NCBI RefSeq assembly: GCF_003583985.1
Contig: NZ_QXML01000002.1
Coordinates: 186,001-250,000, forward strand
Reading direction: 5' to 3'
Source: Algoriphagus lacus
GTDB taxonomy: Bacteria; Bacteroidota; Bacteroidia; Cytophagales; Cyclobacteriaceae
Length of the DNA stretch: 64,000 nucleotides
The notes beneath the pieces were generated by a model that saw only the letters and a list, made by a program, of their open reading frames with translations, made no database searches and was not told the DNA's origin. Position 1 is the stretch's first letter, and each line of letters opens with the position of its first letter. Position numbers and translations under genes: made by a program. Shown here piece by piece: positions 9,221 through 18,890 of the stretch.

Positions 9221-10318
9221 ATGACGACAAGACGCGATACGCTCAAAACCCTCGGATTAGCCGGAGGCTTGGGATTACTTTCCCCCATGAGTCTGTTGGC
9301 CTGTAATGAACCCTTAAAAAAAGATAAACTCGGTGTAGCATTGGTTGGCTTGGGATATTACAGTACTGACTTGCTGGCTCCTGCATTGCAACAGACGAAG
9401 CATTGCTATTTGGCTGGAATTGTCACCGGAACACCTTCCAAGGCAGAAGCTTGGAAGGCCAAATACGGCATTCCGGAAAAGAACATTTACAACTACAGGA
9501 ATTTTGACTCCATCAAGGATAATCCCGATATCGACGTGGTCTATGTGGTTCTTCCTCCGTCCATGCATCGGGAATATGTAGAGCGTGCAGCCAAGGCAAA
9601 AAAGCAGGTGTGGTGCGAAAAGCCCATGGCTGTGACCGTGGAGGAATGCCAGTCGATGATCGATGTATGCAAAGCCAACGGGGTAGGGCTTTCCATTGGA
9701 TACCGCTGTCAGCATGAACCCAACACGCAGGCATTTCAGAAGATCGTCCGCGAGGGTACTTTGGGTAAAGTTTTGGGGGTGGATTGTGCGGCCGGATATC
9801 GGGAAGGTCGAACTGATCACTGGAAACAGAAGCGGGAGATGGGCGGAGGAGTGATTTATGACATGGGAGTGTATTCCATTCAGGGGGCCCGGTTGGGGAC
9901 TGGAATGGAGCCTAATGCTGTGATTTCCGCCAAAGTCTGGACAGAGCGCCCGGAGGTTTACCGAGATGGACTGGGTGAGATTGTGGAAGCGGAATTGGAG
10001 TTTCCGGGAGGAGTGCGAGGCAAAATCAAGACCTCTTTTGCAGAAAATATCAATTTCCTGAATATCCGCTGTGAAAAAGGAACGATCGAGATGTCGCCGT
10101 TTCAAGGATATGCAGGAAACAAAGGAAAAAGCCCTCTTGGAGAAATAAATTTCCCCTACAATGTACCCTGGCAGCAAGCCAATCAGATGGATATGGATGC
10201 ACTTGCCATTAGGAGTGGAAAGCCATTTGCAGTGCCTGGAGAGGAAGGCTTACGGGATATCCGGATTGTCCAGTCAATATTGGAAAGTGCCGAAACCGGC
10301 AAAAGGGTTGAGGTTTAA
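9221..10318 (+). CDS. Exported Gfo/Idh/MocA family oxidoreductase
   Basis: 365 aa. The N-terminus MTTRRDTLKTLGLAGGLGLL has a twin-arginine pair and a hydrophobic core followed by L-L-A-C, so it may be a Tat-exported lipoprotein. The Rossmann motif G-L-G-Y-Y-S-T-D-L-L (near 43-52) and the E-K-P-M-A motif (near residue 133) mark the NAD(P)-binding half of glucose-fructose-oxidoreductase-like enzymes. Export with a folded cofactor is known for this family. The sugar substrate is unknown. A second exported paralogue lies at 19902. Confidence 0.85.
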   Translation: MTTRRDTLKTLGLAGGLGLLSPMSLLACNEPLKKDKLGVALVGLGYYSTDLLAPALQQTKHCYLAGIVTGTPSKAEAWKAKYGIPEKNIYNYRNFDSIKDNPDIDVVYVVLPPSMHREYVERAAKAKKQVWCEKPMAVTVEECQSMIDVCKANGVGLSIGYRCQHEPNTQAFQKIVREGTLGKVLGVDCAAGYREGRTDHWKQKREMGGGVIYDMGVYSIQGARLGTGMEPNAVISAKVWTERPEVYRDGLGEIVEAELEFPGGVRGKIKTSFAENINFLNIRCEKGTIEMSPFQGYAGNKGKSPLGEINFPYNVPWQQANQMDMDALAIRSGKPFAVPGEEGLRDIRIVQSILESAETGKRVEV

Positions 10319-10480
10319 AATTGGGCGAATAAATGGTTTGAAGGGTGTTTAAACGAAAGAGAAATTCCAGGTTTCAGTTTATTAATTCAGAATTTTCAAA
10401 TCATTTTTCAAGCTGACTTTCATCATGATTTTAAGTATGGAAGTAGTCTATACTTGTGTGAAATAAAACCCTGATTGATC

Positions 10481-10933
10481 ATGAACCTAGAACTTTCCAA
10501 AGAGAGCATCCTTCACGCCTGCATCATCAAGCAGCAACTTACCATTGCTGATTTTGAAAAAGAAGTAACCCAGATGAGAGCTGAACTGACTACCCATGAT
10601 GAAAGCGCCAGTCAGGATCAAAAGCCCAATCGGGAGAAAAATGAGTTGCTAGTGCGCATGGAAGGAGAGTTGATTTTTCTGAAAAATGAGCTGATGACTC
10701 TGGAAAATATCGATCCGAACCATGTCTGCCAAAAAGTGGAACTAGGAGCCGTGGTGGTGACCGATCAGCGGGTGTTTTTCATCAGTACATCTATCGAGTC
10801 TGTGGAGGTCAATGGGAAATCAGTTTTTGGTCTGTCAGTTCATGCTCCGATTTATGAGGCGATGAAAGGAAAAGTAAAAGGAGACCGGATCGAATTCAAT
10901 GGTCTCCGGTATCAGGTATTGGAAGTTTATTAA
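10481..10933 (+). CDS. GreA/GreB-like protein
   Basis: 150 aa from the ATG at 10481 (a TTG two codons upstream adds nothing). An N-terminal coiled coil (about 5-90, rich in Glu/Lys/Leu) is followed by a small FKBP-like domain with the GreA-type pattern V-E-L-G-A-V-V-V-T ... G-L-S-V-H-A-P-I-Y-E-A-M-K-G-K-V-K-G-D. This resembles the secondary-channel transcript-cleavage factors, but the overall identity looks low, so a role on RNA polymerase is an inference. The gene ends just before a terminator hairpin. Confidence 0.65.
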   Translation: MNLELSKESILHACIIKQQLTIADFEKEVTQMRAELTTHDESASQDQKPNREKNELLVRMEGELIFLKNELMTLENIDPNHVCQKVELGAVVVTDQRVFFISTSIESVEVNGKSVFGLSVHAPIYEAMKGKVKGDRIEFNGLRYQVLEVY

Positions 10934-10956
10934 TTGGCAAAAGTTGCTCATTACCC

Positions 10957-10988
10957 GAAAAGCTGCCTTGTGAGGGCAGCTTTTTTAG
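10957..10988 (+). terminator. Intrinsic terminator shared by convergent genes
   Basis: Perfect 7-bp stem AGCTGCC/GGCAGCT with a short loop, preceded by AAAA and followed by a run of six T. It lies between the stop of the GreA-like gene (10933) and the stop of the convergent acylase gene (11001). The T-run favours the plus direction. Confidence 0.85.
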
Positions 10989-11000
10989 TGTCAGGCAGAA

Positions 11001-13409
11001 TTAGTTTTTGGGTTGTAATGTGAACTGTTCGAAGGAAGAACCTTTGATTTTTGCCTTTTCAAAATGGGCCCTGAAGTACCCGTCATTTGCCCACAGTTCA
11101 ATTAGATTTCCATAGAAAGGACTTTCAGGATTGCCCGATTGTCCGGGAGTATTGATTCCCAGTGTACTTTCCCAGTTTTTGGTGTCTACCAAGATTCGAA
11201 AGGAAGCTCCAAATGAATTATTGTCTCCATATGCATTGGCTGAAGGAGTGTAGCTATAGCCACCCCTTGGAAGTGGACCATGGTTTAGTTTTTTCTCCCA
11301 GGAGGGATTTACCGCTGCGGCTAGAGGATGGCGAATAAGGGCATGCTTGTAGGCTGCTTGTCCATATTGCCAATTGATGACATCTGGGCCGAGTTTTACA
11401 CGAAGTGCAGCTATGGCATTGGTGAAACTTTCTTTGAGTACCTCATCCCGGGTTTTTTCAGGATCCTTCGGGAAGATTTTTTCAGGATTTTCCATCCATT
11501 CCAAAATCCGGGTTAGTGAGATGCTTGCAAGGTAAGGCGATACCGAGGTTGGAATGACCAGATCACTCATTCGATCCCGAAGTTCTCTTTCCCACATCAC
11601 GTAAATTCCAGCTTGGATGGAATTTTTATCCAGGGTAAAATCCCAGCTAAACAGACTTTTCCTCAGCGAATCAGCCTGAGGATCGTTGAGCCTGAAATTT
11701 TCCAGGTAGGGGACCAACTGACGGGCTGGAATAGCTAGGTAGTCATTTTGTAGTTTACCCATTTCTTCCAAGGCGAATTTTCTGTCTTGGTTCAATACTT
11801 CAGCGATCCGTTTTCCCCGGAAATCATCCGACCACTCATAGCCTAAAGCCTCCGGGTAGGGGTAGTCTTTCGGAGTCACATTTTCATTTGCAGTGACGAT
11901 AAATCCAGAGGCAGGATTGAGAGATGATGGTCTTTTTTCGATGGGTAAATAGCCTTCCCACTCTTTGCTTCCATCTCCAGGTGTCACGACCAATCCCGAA
12001 AATCCCTTTCTGATTGCAGGAATTCCCGTAGCCTGCCATCCAATGTTTCCTTGCCGATCCGCCCAGATCATATTTTCTGCCGGGATAAAATTCAGGGTAG
12101 TCGCAGTGCGAAACTCTTCCCAGGTTTTGGCCTGATTCATACTCAAACTTGCCAAATAAGGTGCCGAGCCAATTTCCAACCATGCACACTCCAAGGCTAC
12201 TGCTTTGCGAAGCTCCTCATCGATGAAGGTCACAGGTCCATGGATGGAATAGCGGTGAATTACCGGGATCTTGCCTTTCTCCTTCACCTGAATGGTGTCA
12301 GGTACTGATTGGAAACTCAGCCATTCTCCCTTGTGCCAGTACTTTTCAGGATCCTGGGGATGAAGATCATAGACGCGGATATCTTCAAAATCCGTCGAAA
12401 AAACCGTCAATCCCCAAGCTCCATGGTCATTATGTCCAATCGAAACTCCCGGTATGACGGGTTCCCCGCCACCGATGACATTCCAGCCTGGTGCGTTCAG
12501 GTGTACCCAATACCGGAGAGAAGGAACGGAATTCTGGCGATGAGGGTCATTGGCCATGTAAGGAAAACCGCTTTCGGTTTTTTTGCCGGAGACCACCCAA
12601 TTGTTGCTACCCTTGGCGAAGGCGTCAGCTTCCAGTGTGAAGTCCAATTCACTTTGCCATTCAGTCAGGGTTTTTCCAAACTCGGATTGGGATCTTCTGA
12701 ATTCAGGTTGGATGTCTTCGGGGTGGAAAACGACCGCTGCCCGAAAAGCCTGATATGGATGTAAAATATCCTTGAAAAGCAACTCCTTTGGAATGCTTGG
12801 ATCGAGCGTGAGGTCTGGTTGATTGGGATGAAAGCGGAAAAGTTTTTGGGTTTCTTCCGGTCCGATCAAACTGACGATCCGGCTGATTTTTAGTTCTTCA
12901 GGCGAATTTCCCAATAACCCCTGATGTCGGGAAATCACTACCTCCCAAGTCCAAAATTCGGGGAGAATGTTCAACATTCTGAATTCAATAGGTAGTTGTT
13001 CGGGGGATTTTCGGGCTTCTTCGATGTAGCTGTTGACTCCGGCGACAAAGGCATCCACGATTTGCTCCCCCCTGGGATGGTAGTGGTTGAGTTCGGCTTT
13101 TTTTGACCCTCTAAATCGGAAAAGACGAACCCCTTTGTCCCGTTCAAGTTCCCGCTCACCCAGAATTTCAGACAGGGTGCCTGTCGCTTGTCGTCTCCAA
13201 AGCTCAAACTGAAACAGTCGATCTTTCGCTGCAAGGTACCCCTGTGAGAAAAACAAATCGTGTTCCGTTTGGGCAAAAATGTGGTTGATCCCACTTGAAT
13301 CCCGGTACACTTCCACAGGCTGGTTCAGTCCGGAGATTTTTAGGCTTTGAGTACATGCAGACATCGATGCAAACAACAGCAGGAATACAGCCAAGGTGGG
13401 GCATTTCAT
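11001..13409 (-). CDS. Penicillin acylase family (Ntn-hydrolase) lipoprotein
   Basis: 802 aa from the ATG at 13409, which gives a lipoprotein signal (LAVFLLLFASMSAC); a longer reading adds 32 aa that hide it. The N-terminal part matches the penicillin-acylase alpha chain. The likely autocatalytic site is G-S-N-N-W (around residue 270), where Ser becomes the N-terminal nucleophile of the beta chain, followed by N-D-P-H and later H-G-P motifs. Family members cleave acyl amides such as beta-lactams or N-acyl homoserine lactones. The envelope location is inferred from the lipobox. Length is normal for the family. Confidence 0.85.
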   Translation of the reverse strand: MKCPTLAVFLLLFASMSACTQSLKISGLNQPVEVYRDSSGINHIFAQTEHDLFFSQGYLAAKDRLFQFELWRRQATGTLSEILGERELERDKGVRLFRFRGSKKAELNHYHPRGEQIVDAFVAGVNSYIEEARKSPEQLPIEFRMLNILPEFWTWEVVISRHQGLLGNSPEELKISRIVSLIGPEETQKLFRFHPNQPDLTLDPSIPKELLFKDILHPYQAFRAAVVFHPEDIQPEFRRSQSEFGKTLTEWQSELDFTLEADAFAKGSNNWVVSGKKTESGFPYMANDPHRQNSVPSLRYWVHLNAPGWNVIGGGEPVIPGVSIGHNDHGAWGLTVFSTDFEDIRVYDLHPQDPEKYWHKGEWLSFQSVPDTIQVKEKGKIPVIHRYSIHGPVTFIDEELRKAVALECAWLEIGSAPYLASLSMNQAKTWEEFRTATTLNFIPAENMIWADRQGNIGWQATGIPAIRKGFSGLVVTPGDGSKEWEGYLPIEKRPSSLNPASGFIVTANENVTPKDYPYPEALGYEWSDDFRGKRIAEVLNQDRKFALEEMGKLQNDYLAIPARQLVPYLENFRLNDPQADSLRKSLFSWDFTLDKNSIQAGIYVMWERELRDRMSDLVIPTSVSPYLASISLTRILEWMENPEKIFPKDPEKTRDEVLKESFTNAIAALRVKLGPDVINWQYGQAAYKHALIRHPLAAAVNPSWEKKLNHGPLPRGGYSYTPSANAYGDNNSFGASFRILVDTKNWESTLGINTPGQSGNPESPFYGNLIELWANDGYFRAHFEKAKIKGSSFEQFTLQPKN

Positions 13410-13708
13410 GGTTGGGCGATTTCTCAAAAGATTTTTAAAAAAATTGAAGTCTCCAACCCAAAAAGGATAAGCGGAATAACAGGGTAAAATATGGGGTCGC
13501 CTCATAAATTTCGATTGTCAAATTGAGCGTAGTTGAAATGTGGTCATTGTTCTTGGAAATGGCCTTCGACTCCGCTCAGGCTGACATCGAACTACTTTTG
13601 AGACAGCCTTAATTGGTAGAACCAATGGTAATGCGAAAAAAGCATCCTCTTTTCTCTGGGACTGTTTTCCAGCCCAATGTTTAGACGAATAAGTACCTAG
13701 GTGGAGTG
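13410..13708. other. 299-bp intergenic stretch without a gene
   Basis: I find no credible coding sequence: a 75-codon minus reading here spells the P-E-R-S-R-R peptide typical of a translated dispersed repeat. The region holds that repeat (about 13562-13590) and presumably the promoter of the acylase gene. Confidence 0.6.
13562..13590. repeat. Dispersed repeat fragment of the CTTCGACTCCGCTCAGG type
   Basis: Contains CCTTCGACTCCGCTCAGGCT followed by GACA. This string is a recurrent intergenic repeat in many Bacteroidota genomes, as I recall it. Only one copy is visible in this window, so its repetitive nature here rests on prior knowledge. Confidence 0.5.
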
Positions 13709-14128
13709 TTAATTTTGGCTGATCGGTAATCCACTCTGGCTCCAAGCCTGAATGCCTCCGCTCAGGTGGTACACTTTGGAAAATCCCTGCTGGATCAACA
13801 AGTTGGCGGCTTCCTGGCTTCTAGCCCCCACGGCGCAATACAAGTAGATTTCCTTGTCTTTAGGAAGTTCATTTACCTTGGTTAGGAAGTCTGATCCGTA
13901 GTAGTCGATCGCCATCGCCCCCGGGATTTTTCCTTGAGCTACTTCATCTGGAGTCCGCACGTCCAAGACGATTCCGTTGGCGCTCTTTTGCTGAAACTCG
14001 GTTGGATTCAAATTGACTACAGCCACGGTAGATGCTTCCTCTGTCGATTCGGTGTTGACTTCTTTTTTGCTCTCGCAGGAAGTAAAAGCCAATACACTTG
14101 CTGTGAGGAGAAACAGGATTTTTTTCAT
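13709..14128 (-). CDS. Rhodanese-like domain lipoprotein
   Basis: 139 aa with a lipoprotein signal (LLTASVLAFTSC). One rhodanese domain: L-D-V-R-T-P-D-E-V-A-Q-G-K-I-P-G-A near residues 54-70, and the active-site loop C-A-V-G-A-R near residue 97, with catalytic Cys and closing Arg intact. It would carry a persulfide in the periplasm or at the cell surface. The partner is unknown. It is a single gene. Confidence 0.9.
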   Translation of the reverse strand: MKKILFLLTASVLAFTSCESKKEVNTESTEEASTVAVVNLNPTEFQQKSANGIVLDVRTPDEVAQGKIPGAMAIDYYGSDFLTKVNELPKDKEIYLYCAVGARSQEAANLLIQQGFSKVYHLSGGIQAWSQSGLPISQN

Positions 14129-14267
14129 CGGATTGTAAGTTGATTTTTATTGGGGCCGAGCCTTTCTAGGATTGGAAATAATCCTACCCAAGTGAGAGTT
14201 ATTCATAAGGCTTGGTTTTAGCAAAAGTAGGAAAATCAAACAGTAGGAGTCTGTGAGTTTTGGCACG

Positions 14268-16172
14268 TTATTCCGGTGTTGGATTTTCGCGTATCAAAAT
14301 GATTCCACTGAGCGCTTCAATCCGTTCAAATTCGGGGTCTCCTGCCTGAAAGGATAGTCGTTTAAAAATGAGTCGAAATGCTCTGCCATCGCTGTTCTGG
14401 TCCAGGGAAAGATCTTCCCAAGTCATGGTGCGATTTTCACCGGGTCCGTTTTTTTCGATTAGGCTCGCAACCATTTCCGAGGTCTTAAATTCCACTTTAG
14501 TTCCTTTCCATGTGAAAACCAGATTTTCCCGAATCGAAACAGGCTTGGTGATTGAATAGTCTTTGCCATCCAAAACCTCCATTTGCTCTCCGGTCCCATA
14601 GTCCGGATGGGTGACAAATGGCACCATCTGATCAAAACCTGACAATGGGATGGCTTCGGATTTTTCCAATTCAAAGCGGAAAAAGGTTGATTTCGAGATT
14701 GCAAACTCCCCTTCCAAGTTGGCCTCATATTCGGGCACAAATGTCAGTCCCATAGATTCGACGATGAATTTGCTTCGGTCAAGTTCTAGTTGGTTTGCCG
14801 TTTCCAAAACGGTAAAAGACTCTTCGGAAAGCCATGGACGAAGCCCTTCCAGTCCGTGATAGTTTTCGAGGTACTGAATGATCGAATTGACTTGGTTGAG
14901 TTGCTTTTGGTCTAGGGAATTGCGGTTTTTGGCACTTTTGGGACGTGGATTTCCAGTTGAAGTCAGCTCCCAAGTGACCTGATTTTTGATTTTTCCATCG
15001 ACAAGAATGCTGTTTTCAGCCAGGATATTTTCCAGCCGCACGAGCTGATTGCGCTCACTCAGGCTGAACATTCCCCAAGGTCCAAAGGAGGAAAGCATCA
15101 TCACTATGGCGAGGGACATGGGAATGGTTTTGATGCTTTTGAAGCCGCTGATGAAGTATCCGGAGATGAATGCCAGCCAAACTCCCATCAGAGCAATGAT
15201 GTATCGGTTGACTGTAAGGCCATACTCCTGAATTCGGATTCCGATAGCAATGAACAGCAGCACGACCAGGGGAACCAGCAGGAAATAAAATGCCCTATAA
15301 AATCCCTTGATCCAGCCTCCTTCCTTTTCTTTTTGATAGGGGAAAAGTAGCAAGTTGGTAAATATCCCCAGTACTGAAATCGCAATGATCAAATAGGCAA
15401 CTATTCCTCTCGGCCAGTCCCACAGAAGGATGATTTTTCCTCCATAGAAATACAGAATTAACAGATAGATTACCAGCAGAGGAATCAGGATAAACTGGGT
15501 AAAAATCTTCAATCCCTTGGGGTAGGTTTCCAGAGCGGCTTCTGCCATAAAATCCACAGGGATACCCGCCAGAAAATACCAGGTGTTGAAAATTCCCAGG
15601 GTTAGGAGGAAGACATGAGCATAGGTCTCCGGTTCAAAGTCCACATCAAACAAGATGGAAATTGCCCCAAGGGCCATCGTGATCCCGGAACTGATGACAT
15701 TGGAAAAAAAGACTGCCACGACGAGACGGATGAAAAGCGCCTTGTTGTAATTCCAAAATCCTGTCAGCTGCCCCCTGTCCAGGTATGGAATAAAAGCAAC
15801 GGTCAGGTGCAATGCAAGATTGTAAACGAGGTATCGGATGTAGGGTGCGCGGGTATTGCCGGGGAGATTTTCGGAAGGAAAACTCAGGTAAATCAAAACC
15901 AATACTCCAACGGTCCCAATCCAGGTCAGTCCCCGTTGGGTCATAGTCAGCTCTCGTTTTTCAGCAAAAATGTCGATCAGAAAAAACAAAGGAATCCCAA
16001 GTGCCAGGGTCAGCAAGAGGTGGAGGAGTCCTAAGTTTTGCTCGACCGAATCCAATTCCACCAGATATATGGCCAATCCGGTGCCTAAGAACGCACATAG
16101 CAAACTCATCGGAAACCGAAATGCTGCCGTGATTGCTTCTTCCTTGAGATGTTGGAGTGAGGGGAATTTCAT
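14268..16172 (-). CDS. DUF4153-type multi-pass membrane protein
   Basis: 634 aa from the ATG at 16172 (an extension of 17 aa is possible). About eleven to twelve hydrophobic segments span residues 20-380; the remaining 250 residues are hydrophilic and probably periplasmic, with mixed strands. The start K-E-E-A-I-T-A-A-F-R-F-P and the membrane layout match the Bacteroidota DUF4153 family. Its function is unknown; no catalytic motif is visible. Confidence 0.7.
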   Translation of the reverse strand: MKFPSLQHLKEEAITAAFRFPMSLLCAFLGTGLAIYLVELDSVEQNLGLLHLLLTLALGIPLFFLIDIFAEKRELTMTQRGLTWIGTVGVLVLIYLSFPSENLPGNTRAPYIRYLVYNLALHLTVAFIPYLDRGQLTGFWNYNKALFIRLVVAVFFSNVISSGITMALGAISILFDVDFEPETYAHVFLLTLGIFNTWYFLAGIPVDFMAEAALETYPKGLKIFTQFILIPLLVIYLLILYFYGGKIILLWDWPRGIVAYLIIAISVLGIFTNLLLFPYQKEKEGGWIKGFYRAFYFLLVPLVVLLFIAIGIRIQEYGLTVNRYIIALMGVWLAFISGYFISGFKSIKTIPMSLAIVMMLSSFGPWGMFSLSERNQLVRLENILAENSILVDGKIKNQVTWELTSTGNPRPKSAKNRNSLDQKQLNQVNSIIQYLENYHGLEGLRPWLSEESFTVLETANQLELDRSKFIVESMGLTFVPEYEANLEGEFAISKSTFFRFELEKSEAIPLSGFDQMVPFVTHPDYGTGEQMEVLDGKDYSITKPVSIRENLVFTWKGTKVEFKTSEMVASLIEKNGPGENRTMTWEDLSLDQNSDGRAFRLIFKRLSFQAGDPEFERIEALSGIILIRENPTPE

Positions 16173-16345
16173 GGCCGTGTAGATTGAACTGGAAATTAAG
16201 ATTTTCCATTTAGGATTTTTCAATCTGAAGAATTAAGTGACCTGAGCCTAAGGCTAGATAGAGGGGACCAGCTTCCAGGTTTAATAAAGCTAAGAAACTG
16301 GGTTATTCCCTTTGACCTGCCTTGGCTCTTTAAGAAAAACGATTT

Positions 16346-17587
16346 CTATTTTCTGACCTGTCCATCGCCTCGGATGACCCATTTGTAACTCGTCAGTTCT
16401 TTGAGGGCCATCGGGCCGCGGGCATGGAGTTTTTGGGTGCTGATGCCGATTTCGGCTCCGAGTCCAAACTGGTTTCCGTCGGTAAAAGCCGTGGAAGCAT
16501 TGGCGTAGACCGCTGCGGCGTCCACTTCGAGGAGAAATCGTTCGATGTTTTCCGGAGTTTCGGAAATGATCGCTTCTGAATGTTTGGAAGAATGGGTGGC
16601 AATGTGGTCCAGCGCTTCCTCCAGATTTTTCACTGTTTTGATGGCCATTTTCAGGCTGAGAAATTCCGTTCCAAAGTGGCTCTCGTCCGCCTTTTGGATG
16701 AGTTCGTGTCGCTGTAGATGGGCAAAGGAGCGATCATCTGCGTAGATTTTCACACCATCGAGCATCAAGGGAAACACAAGTTCACTCAGTTCGTCCAAAA
16801 GATCCTCATGAATAATCAGGCAATCCAGGGAATTACAGACGCTAGGGCGTCGTGTCTTGGCGTTGTGGATGATCTTTTTGGCTTTCTCCAGGTCTGCCGA
16901 TTTGTCCACAAACACATGGACTATGCCAGCTCCCGTCTCGATCACAGGGACTTTTGCATTTTGCCGCACAAAGTTAATCAGGCCTTGGGATCCTCTCGGG
17001 ATGATCACATCCACATAGCCCACCGCCTCGAGCAGTGCTTTGGTCGCTGCACGCTCTGGAGGCAGCAACTGAAACGCATCACTTGGAAGTCCGTGCTTGG
17101 CGAGGACTTGGTGGATCAGTTTCATGATGGCCCTGTTGGAAAAATCCGCATCCGAACCGCCCTTCAAAACCAATCCGTTACCGGATTTCAAGGCTAAAGC
17201 AAACACGTCAAAGGTGACATTCGGACGGGCCTCGTAAATGATTCCGATCACGCCCAGCGGTACACTGATTTTTCGAATTGAAAGCCCGTTGTCCAAGGTC
17301 TTTTCCTCCAGCATTTGCTGAAGCGGACTGGGCAAACTCATGACCTGTCTGATTTCTCCGGCGATACTTTTAATTCGGGCTTCTGTGAGCAAAAGCCGAT
17401 CATACATCGGATTAGAGGTTTCCATCCGATCCAGGTCCTTTTGATTTTCGGCCAAAATAAATGCGAATTCACGCTCTGCCAGACTTGCCAATTCGCCCAA
17501 GACGATATTGACCACCGCATCACTGATCCCAGTTAGTTTTCGGCTGTTGCGTTGGACTTGCTCAAAAATTGATGAATACTCACTCAT
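16346..17587 (-). CDS. proA: Glutamate-5-semialdehyde dehydrogenase (gamma-glutamyl phosphate reductase)
   Basis: 413 aa, normal length. It reduces gamma-glutamyl phosphate to glutamate-5-semialdehyde with NADPH in proline synthesis. The aldehyde-dehydrogenase-like signatures are clear: [13 protein letters not shown], and the active Cys in S-V-C-N-S-L-D-C near residue 255. The C-terminus has [13 protein letters not shown]. The gene overlaps the 3' end of proB by 8 bp, so the two are translationally coupled. Confidence 0.97.
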   Translation of the reverse strand: MSEYSSIFEQVQRNSRKLTGISDAVVNIVLGELASLAEREFAFILAENQKDLDRMETSNPMYDRLLLTEARIKSIAGEIRQVMSLPSPLQQMLEEKTLDNGLSIRKISVPLGVIGIIYEARPNVTFDVFALALKSGNGLVLKGGSDADFSNRAIMKLIHQVLAKHGLPSDAFQLLPPERAATKALLEAVGYVDVIIPRGSQGLINFVRQNAKVPVIETGAGIVHVFVDKSADLEKAKKIIHNAKTRRPSVCNSLDCLIIHEDLLDELSELVFPLMLDGVKIYADDRSFAHLQRHELIQKADESHFGTEFLSLKMAIKTVKNLEEALDHIATHSSKHSEAIISETPENIERFLLEVDAAAVYANASTAFTDGNQFGLGAEIGISTQKLHARGPMALKELTSYKWVIRGDGQVRK

Positions 17588-18662
17588 GGTCGAAAAGGTA
17601 GAGGTAATCGTAGTGGATCAGGGCTTTTTGGTTCTTTTGTCCCATTCGCTCCATTGCAAGTTTGGAAGTATACTCTGCCCGCCCAAGTCCGATTTTGTTG
17701 CCACTTTCGTCGCGGATCAGCAGGATGTCACCTTTGGAAAATTCCCCTTCAATTTTGGTAATTCCTACCGGAAGTAGGCTTCGGATGACCGATGTGGTCA
17801 GGGAAGCTTTTGCACCTTCATTGATCACCAGTTCGCCTTTGTAATATTGGGCACCATGAGCCAGCCATTTTTTGGCCGCATGTTTTACTTTTTGAGGTTC
17901 AAACCAGGTGCAGCGCAGTTTTTTTTGTGCAAACTCATCCAGAATTCCATCCCGCTTACCGTTGGCTATGATCACCTGAATCCCCAAATCGGCAGACTTT
18001 TTCGCCATGGCATATTTGGTCAGCATACCTCCCCGTCCAAAGGACGATTTGGTTGCGGAGATGTAATTGGACACTTCGGGCATGCCGGAACTGACTTTAT
18101 CAATCAGTTCAGACCCGGGCTCAGAGGGATTTCCGGTGAAAATCCCGTCCACATTCGTCAGCAGAATCAAGGTATCGGCATTGATCATAGCCGCTGTGAG
18201 GCTGGCCAGTTCGTCATTGTCCGTAAACATCAGCTCGGTGATGGTGACCGTATCGTTCTCGTTGATGATGGGCAAAATTCCCTGCTGCAGCAATGCCTCG
18301 ATGCAGTTCTTCATGTTGAGAAAATGCTTGCGGTCCCGAAAGTCCTCCTTGGTCACCAGGATCTGGGCAACGGGCTGATTCAGGGTTTCGAAAAACTGTT
18401 GGTATTGGTTGATCAGACGGATCTGTCCTGTAGCGGCCCAAATCTGTTTTTTGAAAACCGGATTGAGTTTTTCCGGAAGGGTAATGGATTGCCTGCCGAA
18501 TGCCACCGCACCCGAGCTGACCAGCACGATCTTTTTTCCTGCCGAAATCAATCCATGGATTTGATTGACGAGATGCTGCATCCGTACCAAGTCCGGCAGC
18601 CCATTGGACTGGGTCAAGACGTTGGAGCCGATCTTGATTACCACTACCTTGCTTTCCAGCAT
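17580..18662 (-). CDS. proB: Glutamate 5-kinase
   Basis: 360 aa. The amino-acid kinase domain begins [11 protein letters not shown] and contains [14 protein letters not shown] and [10 protein letters not shown] (substrate and ATP loops). The last 100 residues form a PUA domain, as in full-length ProB. It phosphorylates L-glutamate, the committed step of proline synthesis, and is usually feedback-inhibited by proline. It is the first gene of the proBA operon. The 223-bp upstream stretch shows no clear promoter match. Confidence 0.97.
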   Translation of the reverse strand: MLESKVVVIKIGSNVLTQSNGLPDLVRMQHLVNQIHGLISAGKKIVLVSSGAVAFGRQSITLPEKLNPVFKKQIWAATGQIRLINQYQQFFETLNQPVAQILVTKEDFRDRKHFLNMKNCIEALLQQGILPIINENDTVTITELMFTDNDELASLTAAMINADTLILLTNVDGIFTGNPSEPGSELIDKVSSGMPEVSNYISATKSSFGRGGMLTKYAMAKKSADLGIQVIIANGKRDGILDEFAQKKLRCTWFEPQKVKHAAKKWLAHGAQYYKGELVINEGAKASLTTSVIRSLLPVGITKIEGEFSKGDILLIRDESGNKIGLGRAEYTSKLAMERMGQKNQKALIHYDYLYLFDHE

Positions 18663-18853
18663 TTGTTAGATATTTTGCATGAAAGTTAGGTATTTGATGG
18701 AAATATTTCGAAGAATGGTTTCAAAAATTGAAAAATTGGAAATCGTTATCCTGGCGTAAGCCAAGAATGAAAGTTTGGTCAGCAAAAGACGAAGCGCTCA
18801 CAAATTGCACAGATAACCACAGGTTTTGAATTGTGAATTGAAATCTGAGCATA

Positions 18854-18890
18854 CAAATTTCAAATCCCAATCCCTAAATCTCAAATCAAA
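18854..18890. repeat. AAATTTCAAATC-type short repeat at a gene end
   Basis: ACAAATTTCAAATCCCAATC is followed by CTAAATCTCAAATCAAA. Related strings occur at 63636-63690 and, in the opposite orientation, at 44875-44890. All three sit at or just past a stop codon and read GATTTGAAATTTG-like on the coding strand. The copy here overlaps the stop codon of the UbiA gene. Confidence 0.5.

Noticed and set aside
9314..10177. 287-codon minus-strand reading opposite the first oxidoreductase
   Set aside because: It overlaps a gene with clear family motifs and has atypical composition (many His/Cys/Ser).
13518..13745. 75-codon minus-strand reading in the gap before the rhodanese gene
   Set aside because: It translates a dispersed repeat (P-E-R-S-R-R) and overlaps the rhodanese 3' end; no protein signature.
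17847..18689. 280-codon plus-strand reading opposite proB
   Set aside because: It is antisense to a textbook proB with full motifs and has no recognisable domain.
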